Source of the DNA: Nautilus pompilius
Lineage: Eukaryota; Mollusca; Cephalopoda; Nautilida; Nautilidae
Assembly: GCA_018389105.1 (NCBI GenBank)
Contig: JACATO010001461.1
Location: 62,001-126,000 of the forward strand
Length of the DNA: 64,000 bases
Reading direction: 5' to 3'
Part shown: positions 24,516 through 38,482 of the stretch, one piece after another
Layout of the letters: the number at the start of each line of letters is the position of its first letter
Position numbering within the stretch: position 1 is the first letter of the stretch
Translations under genes and position numbers: made by a program
Notes under the pieces: generated by a model
What the model was told of the DNA's origin: nothing
Seen by the model: the letters and a program-made list of their open reading frames with translations, nothing else
The model's database searches: none

Positions 24516-27500
24516 CAGAATCTACATCAAAACCCTACTCGAAGCTACTTTCATAACATAAGCTGTATATCCTACTACATTTTACAGTAACTGATCAAAA
24601 TTATACTGATCCAAAACTTTACTAACAAAAAGTATTCAAATTTAGGCTGGTAACCGATCAAGGTTATACTCCCCCCTTTTTTTCTATACTCCTTTCCTTG
24701 ACGGTGGATTAAGATGGGAAAATTTGTGTTATTACTCGATACACCCGTCTAGAAAAAAGTCAGTTTACTTTCATTAACGTTTTCTAAGTTATAAAGTCAA
24801 CAAGAAAACTTGCTGAGTGGAGCTGGGTGGACCAAACGAATTGCAAATAAATCTACTTAACGTCTCTACAGCTTTTGGCTTCAGTTACTCTCTAGAGCTA
24901 AGTTTCATTTTTATGGAAAATCGCATATAATTCAGTTGCATTTCGTTTTCAACAAATCCCATTAACCCCGGCTAAAAATTCCACAATTCGATAAACAGAA
25001 AAGGAAGAAGAAAAGTTTAAATTTAATGTTTCGGAGACTGGCCGGAAATCAAATTGCATCAAGTTTTCTTTCAAGGAAACCCCAGAGTTTTAATGTAGTG
25101 TCTCCAGCTTTTCTGATCGAAAGTTTTGTATCTGAAAAAAATAATTAATATTAATTCAATCATTTTAATTGTACACCAGAAGCTAGTTTTTATAATACAA
25201 TTTTCCTTGGCTTAAAGATGCGTTCTAATACAGTTTCCTAAATTAAATTAATTTAATCAATATAAAACAAGTTTTTGTTAATGGTTTTAATTGTATAATC
25301 GGTTGTTTAAACAAACTTGAATAACTACTCCAGTTGCAGATTCTCCATTTCGTCTTTTTTTCTGTGGTGAAGGAAAATGAGCTTCAAATGAAAATCGTGC
25401 ATACTGATCATTTAAACATCCAAAGATCTTATAAGCGAATAGCAAGATGGTATTTTAATATAATTTTCTATTTAATCTTAAATTTTAATCGTGCAAGGAA
25501 GACAAAATTTATTTTGAGAAATTGAAAACTAATTTTTAAGTTTGAAAACAGTCGATAATAAAATATTATACTGAAACAATTAAATTGTTTTACTTTGATT
25601 TCCACTTTTACTTTGAAGAGTAAAAATTCAGGAAATGCACACAAAGTTGTCGGTAGATGTCATGGGAATTCCACCGTTATCAGTTAATGCTATATGAAGA
25701 TGAAGTAAACTTGTCTTTAAGTTAAATTATAATAAATATTTTATTTGAAATTTTAAGCTTAAATTTCAACTGATACATTGTTAAGTAAATTTCTAAAAAT
25801 TGTAACATTGACAGTTTCAGTTCTTTGTTAATTATTGCCAAAACGAAAAGCAAATTGGTATTTGGGTGTCTAAAGATTCTCTATTTTTTGGAATATGGCT
25901 TGTTTTGAGTCATAAAGTGTCATCATTGGCGCTGTATCATACAGTGGAATACTTTTGTATGAACTACGCCTTCCATACAATTGGAACAGATCCTTTTCGC
26001 CTTTTAAAACTTTGTTTTTGGTTAATGATTCTTTTGCTTGCATCTGCTATACTTGCATCTTTAAAAATGAATAAATTATCTCTATGTAGTTTCACGAAGA
26101 AATAACATGTCCTTGATACGTCTGATATATTTATTAGTTACAAGATCAATAGTTGGTGATTTACAGATCAAAATCGAATCTGCCTCTTTCTTAATGATCG
26201 CCAAAAAAGATTTTAAAGAGACAAAGAAAGAACATTACCTCGTATGTCTACACTTCATTAATTAAAAAAAAAAAGATAATAAACACCGTGGGTTTTTAAT
26301 GATCATTAAAGATAGTTTCTCGGCTAATGTTATCTCTTATTATTTTGTCGCTATATCACTGCTTCTTTTCGCCTTTCCATTGATTCCCACCGTTTTCCCT
26401 TACGATCAGTTATTTCCCATTTGTAACTTTGCCTTAAAAACGTTAACAACCTGGTCCGAAAAAAATCAGTGAAGCTGAAAAACTTGAAAAACAAAAAGTA
26501 CCATTAAATTCACAGCAGGATTTTTACATACCAAATGCTGTCGAGATAATGAAAACCGCTTGGAAACTCTTGATTCTGTTGTGAGGAAATTATACGGAAA
26601 CCATTACACTGTTAAGCTTTCCGACAGAATATGCATTTTCACTTCAAATCTGACAACTAACATAAAGAACCCCTAAAAGGACTCGTATTTATATGCCATT
26701 AAATATGAAAAAATAAACTAACTAAATGTTAGGTAAATGCAAGGTAATAACAGTTTTTATTTGTCTAATGCAATCACTGAGGAAAAGGACTGGTGAAGTA
26801 GAACGGAAACCAGACTTCGCATACAGTTCATCTGAGTGCGGTTTATATTGTAGAACGTCATTAACGTCTTACAAAGATGACGTCAACTTCGATCAAATAG
26901 ATGTTTACTTTAGTTCGTAATCCAGGCCGCTGCTGCCATGGCAGAGATGGAGGAAAAAGAAAGGAAGCTGAATATCGTTAGCGGCCATTAGGAAGATAAA
27001 AAAAAAAATAAATAAAATAAGCTAAGTGGCTCGTATTATCTTTAGGCTTTCGGGGAGCAAGCCAAAGAAACGCAGGAAAGTTATAACGTTATGTCGATCT
27101 TTTACATAAAAGCAACACCGGCTCTCTGGATCTAGATTCCACATTTTGCTAAATCAGCTGCTGCAAAGAACTGACGTCGTCAGGGTTAATCCCTGCGCTT
27201 AAGTCTGGGTAGCGCTCTATGCTAAACTTACCATTTCCAGATGGGATCTGTTCTTAGGAAAATTCCTGTTCACCAGACAGAAAAACTTTCAGAAAATAGC
27301 ATTGTATTCACTTATTCCTGATCCAGGGCCGTATTTATGTTTATCCTTATTAATATTTTGTTTTAGAGAAATGTTTGGTTTTCTTCTCTGTTTTATCTTC
27401 TTGAATTTAGTTATTACACGGAGCCAAGGAACCACAGACAAGAGGCAACAATAAAAGAATCTGTCGAGTTGATTTTCAAATCTTTTTACTAGATCTTAAA

Positions 27501-28779
27501 ACATAACGTTGCTCAGTTTTTCCTTTAATATTTTTATTGTATAGATAGCCCCGTAGCTGCGCCGCTATGGACATCACATCACAGTATTCTGATTGGATAT
27601 CAGCTTCATGAAACGTTTAATTAATGCGCCTATCAGACTGCACTGCTAGAAAGTTATAACTTCTCTAGGAAAGTGAGATTGTACCCATCCCACACCGAGA
27701 GCGGTTATAGATACCCACCCAGACAATAACATGTACGCTAGTATCTCTAACATATAATTGCTACTACTGTTTTGTTTTTTCCAGCTGACCACGTGACTTT
27801 CCTCTTCCCAAACCTAAAAATAAAATGCACTAGTAGCGAGTTCTCTGCCGATGTAGCCACCACCCATCCATATCGTGGAGGAGAACTTTACCTAAGTCCT
27901 ATTTCTAATTTAAAGTTAGAAAAAAGGTTTGCCTCCTGTAGGAGAAAAAAATGCTCATTAAGAAGGATCTCTTGGGTTGACTTTCCTAAAAAAAAAAAAC
28001 ACTAAAATGAGCGAGAACTGTTTATTTTCATAGCTTTTTCCAGTAGGAAAAACAATTTTTCGAATGACTTTGGCTCATATTACGGAGCACGAAGACGTTT
28101 CTGAGTATTTTGGAGAGAACAGCATAACGATATACGACCGATTCGCAGGCTTATATAACAATTAAACAATAGATCTGTCCCTGACAGATCTCTGTATTTT
28201 GGTAAATGTTATCGAGACAGGGCCACTAATGTCGACTGTCCTAACATCTTTTCATCCAAACATTAAACCGATGCACCAAACTGAACGATGTAAACAAAGA
28301 ATATCCCGTTTTGATGCTAAGTAGTTTCCTGTAAAAAAAGGTATTTACTCAGTACCTTTATATCCGCGGGATAATAATGAAGCAGCTGTAATTGCCATTT
28401 GAATCTGCCTTTTATTTTCCGATACTTTGGAAAATCTTCCCGCACCACAACAGTCGTGACCAGGTTATGGCTATCCAAGATGGCAGCTGAAGTAGACGTT
28501 CGAAGAGAAGAAAATATAAACCTTCTTCTCGGCCATCAACTTTATCTGGAGCTGTTGGTTGTTTCCTCATAGTTACTGACTTGAAACTAATTAATTTTAA
28601 TCTGGCTGTTTTGAAGCAACATAGGACAAGACTTTAAACAAGAAACGTGGCGCGTTATCCAATGCAACATTTCTCTAATAAGACGTCATCGGACCCTTAT
28701 CTGGTAAAATAGCCTCCGATGAACCAGCAATACATTATTAGTAAATAAATTAATGGAATCGATAGAATATCAGTGATCG

Positions 28780-29160
28780 AAACGTTTTCTCGCATTGCCT
28801 TCCTCATCCCGGTCTACATGAGTTACGTCAATCGCGACAGCTTCAGCAAAAATTGCGCTGTTTGTCTGTTTCGTTATTTACCAGCAAATATCCGCGTTAG
28901 ATAATTCGCGATAATTGGACTGTTAAGGCTGAGGGGGCGTGGCGCACCTCTCTGGCATGTTCGCGGCCGACTGGGGGTTTCTCAAAAATCCAACAAATGA
29001 AGAGTTCTACTAAGAATTTTGGCTCTCAGCTTCCCGCGCCGAGTTGTCGAGGAACTTAACGTAAACGGTTCTTAATCTCGTACAAAGATGGAGATTTGCA
29101 GCGTCTGGAATCGAGGAAGCCTGCGACGCCGATGTGAGGTCGGAAATAGTTTGTTTTACT
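28780..29160. promoter_or_regulatory. candidate regulatory island
   Basis: A block of mixed, repeat-poor sequence richer in CpG than its surroundings, with words such as GATAATTCGCGATAATTGG (about 28,899-28,917) and GGGGGCGTGGCGC (Sp/KLF-like, near 28,935). It ends at an A run near 29,183. No coding frame is present. The call is a guess from composition only. Confidence 0.2.
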
Positions 29161-31639
29161 CTGGGTAAGCTGTAGAGTAAATTAAAAAAAAAAAAATTTA
29201 ATAAAATGCCTCATATCTCTTAAATTGTTCGTTTAAAGGCAGTAAGAGTTAGCATAAAGTTAGATAACTTCTGCTAGAATTAGACAAGCTCATTAGTCAG
29301 GGGCTCTTATGACTAGAGGCGTTAGTTCCATTTTCTGGAGTCAGCCTTGTTGTTCCCCTGAAGCTTATGAAAAAAACCTCATCGTTTGCACTGGAGGATG
29401 CAATGAATAGCTGTCGGATATGCACATCAGAAATAACAACTTAATATTGCTGTATGATGACCGCCAAGTCCACTGAGCCCACACAATCTGTACAGTACAG
29501 CACGCACCTGACTGCTTACCGTGTTTTTTTCCCATTCCCATTGTTGAAGCACAATTTTACTTTCATGTCCTTCCATAGCGACATGCCTTTCTGTTGTTTT
29601 TTTAAATACAGTTTTATTCTTGAATTTTCCCCATTACTTGCATTGAAAAATAAAAATAATACAGAGTCGAAACAGGGGAGATAACTGATGAAAGCGAAAT
29701 TACTCAGAGACATGGCTTAATCAGATTATTTAACGCGCCCATTAATTTTGACTCTCTTTAGAAAGAAAAAAAAAACACTATTATTACTTGTATTCGTGAT
29801 TCTTTGACACCTTTTTCAATTTTCAAAATTAAAGTTAAAAAAACGCTTATTTCATTTTGGGTGAAGCCATTTAAAGTTGCTACTTGTTCAAGACTATGAA
29901 AAGAAAGAAGCGAAATATTAGAAATTGTGAATGTTCTTAGATAAATGGAGTAATGCAATAAAAAAAAATTACGTTGGTTTTGTAAACGTTATCGTGGTAA
30001 ACTAAAAATATGCTTTCTAACTTCTTTTATTAACGACTTTTGTTCCCCCCCCCCTGGTCCCAGCTTGCCCGGAAGCATTTTAAAAGCAGCCGATGTTTTG
30101 ATGTATTGTTCACGGTCTCACGTTATTCCAAAGCCTGATCTTGGAACGCTTGATCAAATTATGTATTTGTCACTTTTAATTGAAAATGCTTCTCTCGGAT
30201 GTAACACATATCACCCAATTGTCATTATTAATTAAGCCAAGACACCGCGAGTGGGACCTTTGGAAAGCATCTGACAGGCAGAGACAACTGCGTTAGATTA
30301 ATATGAAGTTCTTTAATTTTCTCGAAAAACATTTTGTCTTTAAATCAGACTATTATAAAATTATTTGACACCATGGTAAATATAGATATATTTCTAATGC
30401 TAAGCTATTTGGTAATGCAAGGAAATAATTACTAAAAATATTATTATTATTATCTTGCTTTTTGCGTGACATGTACATTAGAGACCTTTCAGTGTAGAGT
30501 GGAGTTTTCCCCCTCTCCTCTGGTTATCGATCATGTTTTAATGTTCACAATACATGGAAAGTGTACAGAAGAAAAATAAAAAGATTAATTCTTCCAGCAC
30601 TTCCTCCATCGCGAGCGTGTAGCTGTATCCGTTAATGTCGGTCGGCTCCACACCACGGCCGATTCATCTACGTCAGGTTATTTTTCAAGATTCATCGGAC
30701 CAGAATAAACCTTTCTTAACTTCAAAAATATTAAAATTTTTGTATTATTATTTGAGTTTCATTTGTGAAAAAAAAATGTATACACAGATCGTGCAGTTTT
30801 ATTTCCGATGTTACCTTTATTGTAGCCTTCTTTTTCTTCGTTGTAACCGCATCTTTTCTTTTTATCTGCAAAATTACAATTTAAGTAAAAATAAAGGGAA
30901 AACCTTTCAGATGTTTAACTTTAGTAAAGGTTTTATAGAAAGTATTACGGCGCTTAAGTTATATTACTGCTGCACACGGGTTTTAAAAGCTTTATAACCT
31001 TGGTAGACTTCTACCCGTTTCTCGCTTCTTGAGAAATGAACTTCTGCGACAGGTGACGAGAGGAGATAAACTACTTTAAACATATTAATGAACTGGTTAA
31101 TTAAATGCAAATAAAAATTGCAAGCAGCCGTCGCTGGCTGGACGGACCCCTGTCCTGACTCCAGAAATGTAGAGGAAGGGCAGCCTAGAAAAAGATGTGC
31201 GAGTTATCCAGCAAGGGAACCAGTCATTACTTTCTAAACGCTCCCTGTACACCTGCTGCTGTTCGTGCCCTCCCTCCAAAACGCATATTTTATAGCATTT
31301 AATTTAACTATTTTAAAATGTATTTATGTTTGTCGTTCTTAAATTAATTTGTCTGCTAATGGCTAATAAAGACAACTAATTAATTGCTACTGAAAGTCTG
31401 GAGGCTGAGATGTTCTCCGGAAGAATTTCCTCTTTACGTTTTTGTGAATTCTCTTTCACACGAAATAACATAAAAATAATTTCCCGTGATAAACACTATT
31501 ATTTGATTTCGAGTTTATTAAATATAAATGGTTCTTTCTTTCATCACATCCCTTCGTCTAATGAGAACGAAGACAAAACTAAGTATATACATACATACGA
31601 AGCTCGCCTGTCAGTCTAGCAGTCGCTTCTGAATTAATC

Positions 31640-32160
31640 CCTTCTACAGAAATAGAAAACATGTTCATCCCGAATCTCCGCGATCTTTTTTCCCGAGCGT
31701 TGACTACCCATCGGCGGGATATTAAATATTCACGATATAAATGATGAATCTACCGCCTGTTTGGGGAGGGGGTTCGCGTGTTCTTCTTCCCTTCTCGGTA
31801 ACACCGACGAGGCCAACGTCAAAACGATTCTTTCTTCGGTTATCGTTTAAACTGTGGAAAATGTAATAGGAATTTTTTCTTTAAAAAAAAAAGTCCGGGA
31901 GCCGGCGGAAGGCGAAAAACAGCGGTGAGCGGGTCGGCCTGTTTACCCGGTGCGGGTCCTGAATAAAATCCACACACCTACTGCGGACTTCGTGGAGGGT
32001 ATTTTCCAAGAATAAACGCCTGCCTGCAGCTTTTAAAATAATCTTAAAACTACTTACAGATTCTGCACCAATACCCATCGGCCCCGCACGGTTAACCGTG
32101 CCAGGAAGTGAGATGAAGCCGGACTTCCCATTTATTTGTCACGTGATACCGAAATGCAAC
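31640..32160. promoter_or_regulatory. candidate regulatory island with a 16-bp palindrome
   Basis: A repeat-poor, CpG-richer stretch. It includes GATATTAAATATTCACGATA near 31,718 and the perfect palindrome GCACGGTTAACCGTGC at 32,086-32,101, whose centre GGTTAACC would suit a dimeric DNA-binding protein. The minus-strand frame 31,881-32,078 (65 codons) has no recognised similarity. It contains a good donor-like GTAAGT seven codons in, so a tiny exon cannot be excluded but is not supported. Confidence 0.25.
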
Positions 32161-33924
32161 CTGGTACAGGCTGGAATGTCTTTACTGGCTCGGTTCCTGG
32201 AAATAAAGACTTAAATATAATAAAGTTCATAATAACTTCAGACGTTTAATTAAAAATAAGGCCAATTTTATACTTTGCCTTAATGATTCTGCTCTCCAAT
32301 GCAGCTCTCTGCAGTTTACAACTTTATTTTCTATTAAAGTTACGTTAGGTATTCACCCCCCCGTCCTTCTGTTGTTGCTATTGTCTCTGGACTGTTAATC
32401 TTTGTTTGTTACTGCTTTTATTCTGACTTTATAAGTAAAAAATATCTCGTAGCTTTATTATTTTTCGAGATACTTATTTTTAATTCGTTATTTCCCGTAT
32501 TTATCGACTTAGCCCTTCTCTGTTTTATATTTAAATATTCTGTATCGTATCGATTACAAGCAACCCGTCGATGCTCGCTGCTCTACTCTCTCTTCCAGGC
32601 CGCTGTAATGAAGATTGATCCGAAAAGATGGCTGATGAATCACTGCTGCCTCGCCGTCTGTAATTGGAATGAAAGAGCCCGATAAAACAGCGAAGATATC
32701 TTCACTACCAACATTTCGATCTCATAAAACGTTCGGTATTTCTGTCATGATCAAGATTTTTGTTGTTGTTATTTCTCGGGATGACAGCGGTGACTGAGCC
32801 AGTCGAGTCTTGCCAGCGCCTACCTCTAAACGGACAGGAATCTTTCTGTCCTTCACTGTAATCTTCTAAGGTAAGATAGATGATGAGCATGAAGGAGGGG
32901 GCTGCTTCTGCTGCGGGCAGGACAAAATCCCCCCCCTTGACCCTTATTATGTCAGACTCTAACCAGAACGGTGACAGTTCCCATCAACTTAGAAATGAGC
33001 CATTTTATTCTAGAAGCCAAAAATGTCCATCTTTCAGATTCTTTTCTGTATAACGAAAACTTTCTCTTTCTTTTAATATCTAGTGACTCGGAGTGCCAGC
33101 GCGATTGAGGGAATTATATTGGCCTAAAACTTACCAGTTTCGTCTGAAAATGTCTCCGATACTAGCACCCTTTAGGCTTACCTTCACGTGGATATGCTTT
33201 GCTATAAATAAACGTTAAATCACCGTAATACCATTTAGTAGAAAAAGACAGTTAAGTACATCGTAAAGTCAGTTTACAAATGACATAGTGCAACACTGCA
33301 TAAGAATATTAAAATATTATAAATCAAATAAATATGAATCCGTTGCTAAGATTGAGGTAAAATACGATATTGTTTCAGCACTGCACATGATAGCTGTACG
33401 CTTCCATACCGATTGTATGCGGATACTGTTTGCTGCAATCTAATTTTCTTCTATATAGTGTAAAACAACTTAAAAGAGGCTGGTATAAAGCTGTAGCGAT
33501 TTTAGGAAACTCTGATAATGGTAACATGAAATATTGCTCGAAACGTAGGTGTAGAAATTAGTACAGACTTTAACACATTCTTTCTTTCTACCTGTAAAAT
33601 TCAAAACGAATAGTTATATTTAATCTGGATTCATACTATTTTTTTTTTTTTTGGTTCCCATCTACACCCAGCTTTGCGTCACCAATTTGCGTCTTGCTGG
33701 AAGACTTATCACAAATGTTGCTATCCTCGTACTTTACGATTTCCAGTACATTCCTGGAACCCAGTCACGTTTTATTTGGTCGTGGCTGTGCGAACCATTA
33801 TGTCGCACACTGTCACCTCCTAGCTCATATCCGAAGATCGTAGTTACATTATTGGAATTTTAAAGTTTAGAATCAACTATTAAAGCGAAACATTAATTAT
33901 TTGGAATATAACAATCTACACAGG

Positions 33925-34800
33925 GCTGGTAGCTACAACAGTCTTCAGAAAGAAAACGAAAGCAAACAACGTCATTCTTGCCAACCTTCTAGAACTTTTA
34001 AACAGTGTCAGTTCGGATCTTGATGAGAGTAATGTAATTGGTGCCTTCCAGACAGACTATTGTAAAGAGTTTGAAACAGCTCACCACCAACGATTAATCG
34101 AAAAAGCTAAAGGTATTGGCATTAGTTGGAATTTATTGCTTTAGCTACCAAACAATTTATCAAATAGAAAGCGATGTGTAGTTTTCATGGTGCTACCACA
34201 ACTTCACAAAAAGATGTTACCTCAAGGATCCATCCTGGGATATAGTTTCCAATTTCGCTGTAAATAACATTGGTATTGGATTAGAGAATAAATTATAAAG
34301 CTTTCTAATGATATCAAGTTATATGGAAAGGCTAATTTTAATCATGATATTAGTCAACTCCAGGGAGATTTAAACGCATTAAATAAATAATTTAATAAGT
34401 GGCAAGTGAACCTTCAGTGCAAATACATTTATATCTTTGCTAATTTTAAAACGTAATACTGAATGGGTGATAGTTGTATTAGCGATAGTCGTTAGGAACA
34501 AGATTTCAAACAACTATCCAGTATATCCTAAAAAGTTATAAACGCCTTAATCATTCAGTTATTCCCAAGAAACTAAACATTTTGTTCATCTGCTTAAAAT
34601 CATATTTAGGTCTCATTTAGGGTTTGCAGTCCAGACTTTTTATCTTTATCTCGTTTAAAATGTGGAAAGGTTAGAATGGTGCAAAGGCCTTTTACCAGAA
34701 TAATTTTTAAAATGAAGCTACAGTGTACCAAAATGTACTTATCGATCTCAGGTAACCAGTCTTTAATCATAGCTGGTTGGGAAAATATATTTACATACCT
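33925..34800 (+). mobile_element. decayed LINE (non-LTR retrotransposon) reverse transcriptase fragment
   Basis: Translated pieces on the + strand follow the order of a CR1/Jockey-type reverse transcriptase. A fingers-region piece (VFRKKTKANNVILANLLELL) is followed by a palm A-like piece (YCKEFETAHHQRLIEKAKGI), then SNRKRCVVF. PQGSILG (34,220-34,240) is an exact match to the conserved B motif. LSNDIKLYGK (about 34,301-34,330) stands where intact elements have FADDTKLY, so one catalytic aspartate is lost. LQGDLNALNK and FNKWQVNLQCKY follow. Many stops and frame changes are present, and neither the 5' end nor a tail was located. An old 5'-truncated copy is likely. The exact clade is uncertain. 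Confidence 0.8.
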
Positions 34801-36480
34801 GTAAAGTGTGACATCTGATATTTTAATTTAAAAACATTAAAGAAAAAAACTGTGAAAATCTCCACTTTGGTATGATAGCTATGTGCTGTTTATTTCAGGG
34901 TGAAAACTGTTAACCAATTGATATTGAAATCATATTAATATAATTACATTTTCATAATGTTGATATTTAGAAACTTTCTAGCACGGAGAAAATACACAAT
35001 TCAAGGCTGACTGACATCCATTCTCCGACAATGATAAATTTTTTGACGTTTTTCTCCCTGGGACATGCTTTGTTTCATGTCTTTCTGAAGCCATTCAAAT
35101 GATTTCAACTCTGGATAAATGCGCTGGCCGATCCAGCTCGAACGTTCCGCTTAAGTTTGTAAACAGAAAAGAACACCTTCACAATTCAAAATGTGGTTCG
35201 GATCACTGTCCTGTGAAAATATAAAATTATATTGCAAAGCTTTTTTTTTTTACCTTCTTTTATGTAATTGTGTAAATAACTGTGAATTTCCTTTATCAGT
35301 TTTCACTAATCTATTCATTTCGGGGCGTGCGAAGAAATATTCCCACAATCAGCTTTGTCCAAAGATTGGTTAGTCTGAGAGGATTAAATACGTTTTTTGA
35401 TTCGCAGTTTACAGAGAGTTAAAAACTTGTAGCCTTTCATTTGGAAGACCAAGGAGATGATTAACTGAGACATTTTACAGTTTTAAAACGGACAGAAAAG
35501 TAGAAAAGATGCAGTTTCCATATCCGTTGTTGCTGATCTTTATGGGTTTTAGGCTAGAAGGGATCATCACCATACCAATCCCGACATCCTTAAGGGATAC
35601 CAGTCTGATATCATAGAGCCGACTACTTTCGGCGTACGATGATTGGCTCATTTAAATATGCATTGTATATGAAGGTTCGAAAAGATGGAGGGTTACATAG
35701 ATGAGAAAACACCTGCCCAACAGTCGATAACTTCGGCCATAACGAGGTTTGTCTCGTGTACATTAGACTGTTTCTTCTTCATCCCTAATTATAGAAACAA
35801 AATATTTTTACCGTTATTACATATGTTATTAACAACGGAATCAAAAAATACTTTCGCGGGTTCTTTGAGAAAATAAGGGTTACCCGGGTTTCTTGCAGTA
35901 AGCAGCCGCTCAGTGGCGAAATTGTTTCCACTTGTTCTCTAATGGCCGCCACAAAGAGCTTAAAGACCACCTTTACGCTTTATTTATTACGGATTAAATA
36001 TAAGCAATAGTGGATGAGCTATAGGGACGGTCTTGTTTTTCTTCAGTGAAGTGATCAATCTCGTCTGTGTGCGTCAAGGAGTCTGAAAGGGCAATACTTT
36101 GCTTAAGGGACGGGACACCACTTGAACAGTTCTCTCAACATTGACTGATGAACTGATATTGAGGCGCCAGACGCCAGGTAAAACTGTTTTAAAGGGTTGT
36201 ATCCTTCGCTAACAAATACTCACTTAAAGGCCACCAACCATTACAGCCTGGGAACCTGCACTTAAGTAACACAATAGCGGCTCATCCCACCACTAAGAAA
36301 GATCCCCTACTCTTTTAGCCCACGAATTTACAGTCTGCAGTATAGCCGTCTATCTCCTGATACTCTGATAGGCCAAGCAGATCACATGACATGCACGCTA
36401 AAAGAACAAGTACGGAGCAGACAAGTTCTCAGTGCGCAGACAGAAATTCCACGAGCGCGAAGATTCTGGAGAAACAGTAG
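34801..36480. other. intergenic DNA, nothing recognised
   Basis: Unique AT-rich sequence with short frames only. Confidence 0.4.
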
Positions 36481-36483
36481 ACT

Positions 36484-36572
36484 TTGAGAGGGGACACGGT
36501 TTGGCAATAGGTCAGTAGTGGAAGCCACCCAGAAATGTTCAAATTACTGGATGCTTTGCTGTTGACGAAGAA
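36484..36572 (+). repeat. dispersed repeat, copy 1
   Basis: About 85 bases beginning TGAGAGGGGACACGGTTTGG align by eye at roughly 70 percent with 46,381-46,465. Copy 1 reads ERGHGLAIGQ, faintly like the start of some Tc1-type transposases (FERG...), followed by a stop. It sits in a less AT-rich 1 kb region (about 36,430-37,110) with overlapping open frames on both strands that may all belong to the same old element. Family assignment is tentative. Confidence 0.4.
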
Positions 36573-37901
36573 AAGCCACAAGGCAACCGACCTGAACACC
36601 CTGTGTGCCGTGACCGCTGAAGATATCTTCGACGATCGCCGGATGTAACATCCACGCATGGGCAACAACCGGCGAGACACCAGCCACTTCCACCCTCTCT
36701 AATGTCCGTTGTCGACTGTATTCAGTAATTACAAAAGCAAACGGAACCACGCACGCTTCCTTCTAGAACACTGCTACTGTATTTCGGCAAGGTAAAAATT
36801 CAGCGAGGGAACTGTAACCTCTGCTCGATGCACCAACATCCTTTGAGTTTCGACAGTCCGAAGGAGGAGCTGAAGAATGATGCCGCATCTCACACACTGC
36901 CAGGGAAACCCGTAAATAAAAAGATGGAAGGGGAGTAAGGCACAGTGAATGTGCCAAGCTCTGACCAGTCAGCAGACATGAAGTTTGCTGAATGGACAGG
37001 TGTAGCCTATTCTCAACCGATCCTCGCGGCCAGAAGATCTTAATACAGATTCTGTGCCGCCAATAGGCTGCAGCCTCGAAAGACCAGGATCGCTGATCTT
37101 GTCTCCGCAACGTGCGAGTGCTGCAATACTCAGCACCGGCTGCACTTGTACTTTCCGGTGTAATGTTTGGCTTCAGAATGGACCTTCCCCTGACACATAC
37201 CGCATCAGCTAATGTTTGGCGAGTTGTTTGTCAGGTTGGAGACAACGGGGTTTTTTTCCTGATATTTTGGTTTCTACTGAAAAAAAAGATGAAACTCGCA
37301 GGAAAAAAAAAACAATGGCGGGATGACAGATGCGGGAGAAAACCGGAACTTTAGGGAACTGCTCTCCACGGCGCCTTTTTTCTGTACATGTTCAGAGCAA
37401 CAAGCTCAAGTAAACTAATATTTCCAAGCGACGCAGGAAGTTAATGAATAAATGAGAGGAAAAGAATCAATCATTTATTTAAGATAAGTCTGTTTTAAAG
37501 CTCAGCGCCTGGTTAGATCGCGTTCATTGCGAAACTACGACTGACGACATACGGGGGGTGAACCTTTAAGACGAATCTACTTGAAAGTATCAGCTCTCTT
37601 TCTAGTTTTCCCACAGGACACAGTATCCTAAGCTCTTTCCTTCACGAATTCTTTCCATTCATTGCTGTTCTTTTAGTTTTTGTGAAATTTCTGATTTAGC
37701 TAAGAAATCGAAATGTCGACTTTCAACCATTTCCGCATAAAGATATACATTCTGATCTGGCGGGGGGTTTCGGAACACAAATGAGTTTAAATCGTGATGG
37801 TTACCTTGGTAACGTCTCGCGATCAAGGAAGATATTATATAGGCATGGAACTGTTTCGGAGCGAACGAAGACGTTTAACTGATGAGGCTCCGTGGTTGGC
37901 T

Positions 37902-37902
<1 letters not shown>
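36573..37902. other. possible old repeat remainder, then unique DNA
   Basis: Up to about 37,110 the sequence is more GC-rich and may continue the repeat begun at 36,484. The minus-strand frame 36,763-37,110 (115 codons) has no recognised motif. The rest is unique and AT-rich. Confidence 0.3.
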
Positions 37903-37965
<63 letters not shown>

Positions 37966-37974
37966 CCCATCATC

Positions 37975-38050
<76 letters not shown>

Positions 38051-38116
38051 TCTCTCCCTCATCATCATATCTCTCTCTCTCTCTCCTCTCTCTCATCTCT
38101 CCTCATCATCATCATA

Positions 38117-38165
<49 letters not shown>

Positions 38166-38166
38166 G
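37903..38166. repeat. CT array with embedded ATC triplet islands
   Basis: About 260 bases of CT interrupted by three short ATC islands (about 37,968-37,980, 38,060-38,069 and 38,103-38,116). The long L/S-rich plus-strand and RE-rich minus-strand open frames here are repeat artefacts. Confidence 0.97.
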
Positions 38167-38327
38167 GTTTTTAAAAATTTTTTCTTGCATTGATTTGCTG
38201 TTTATTGTTAATTCCGGTCTCGACGATTCACCCGCGGCCAGAAATTGTGCTGAATCTCTACCGAAACTTTGCCAGAGGCGATTGTAACCCCCCATTGGTT
38301 CTTCTCAAAATTCTCAAAAATGAAACC

Positions 38328-38331
38328 ATAA

Positions 38332-38378
<47 letters not shown>

Positions 38379-38413
38379 TAATAATATAAGAATAATAATA
38401 ATAATAAATAATA

Positions 38414-38482
<69 letters not shown>
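38328..38482. repeat. AAT trinucleotide microsatellite (interrupted)
   Basis: About 155 bases of AAT with occasional ATAT and GAAT interruptions. Confidence 0.97.

Larger units (their letters stand above)
24516..33920. other. long AT-rich stretch without recognised genes
   Basis: No frame here resembles a known protein. Notable contents: a TGACGTCA palindrome at 26,878-26,885; a CpG-richer repeat-poor block at about 28,780-29,160; another at about 31,640-32,160 containing a perfect 16-bp palindrome; a C10-type run near 30,046-30,056. The segment 25,130-25,860 is extremely AT-rich and holds nothing else visible. Confidence 0.4.

Noticed and set aside
37794-38295. Several long L/S-rich and R/E-rich open frames on both strands
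   Set aside because: All derive from the CT/ATC microsatellite.
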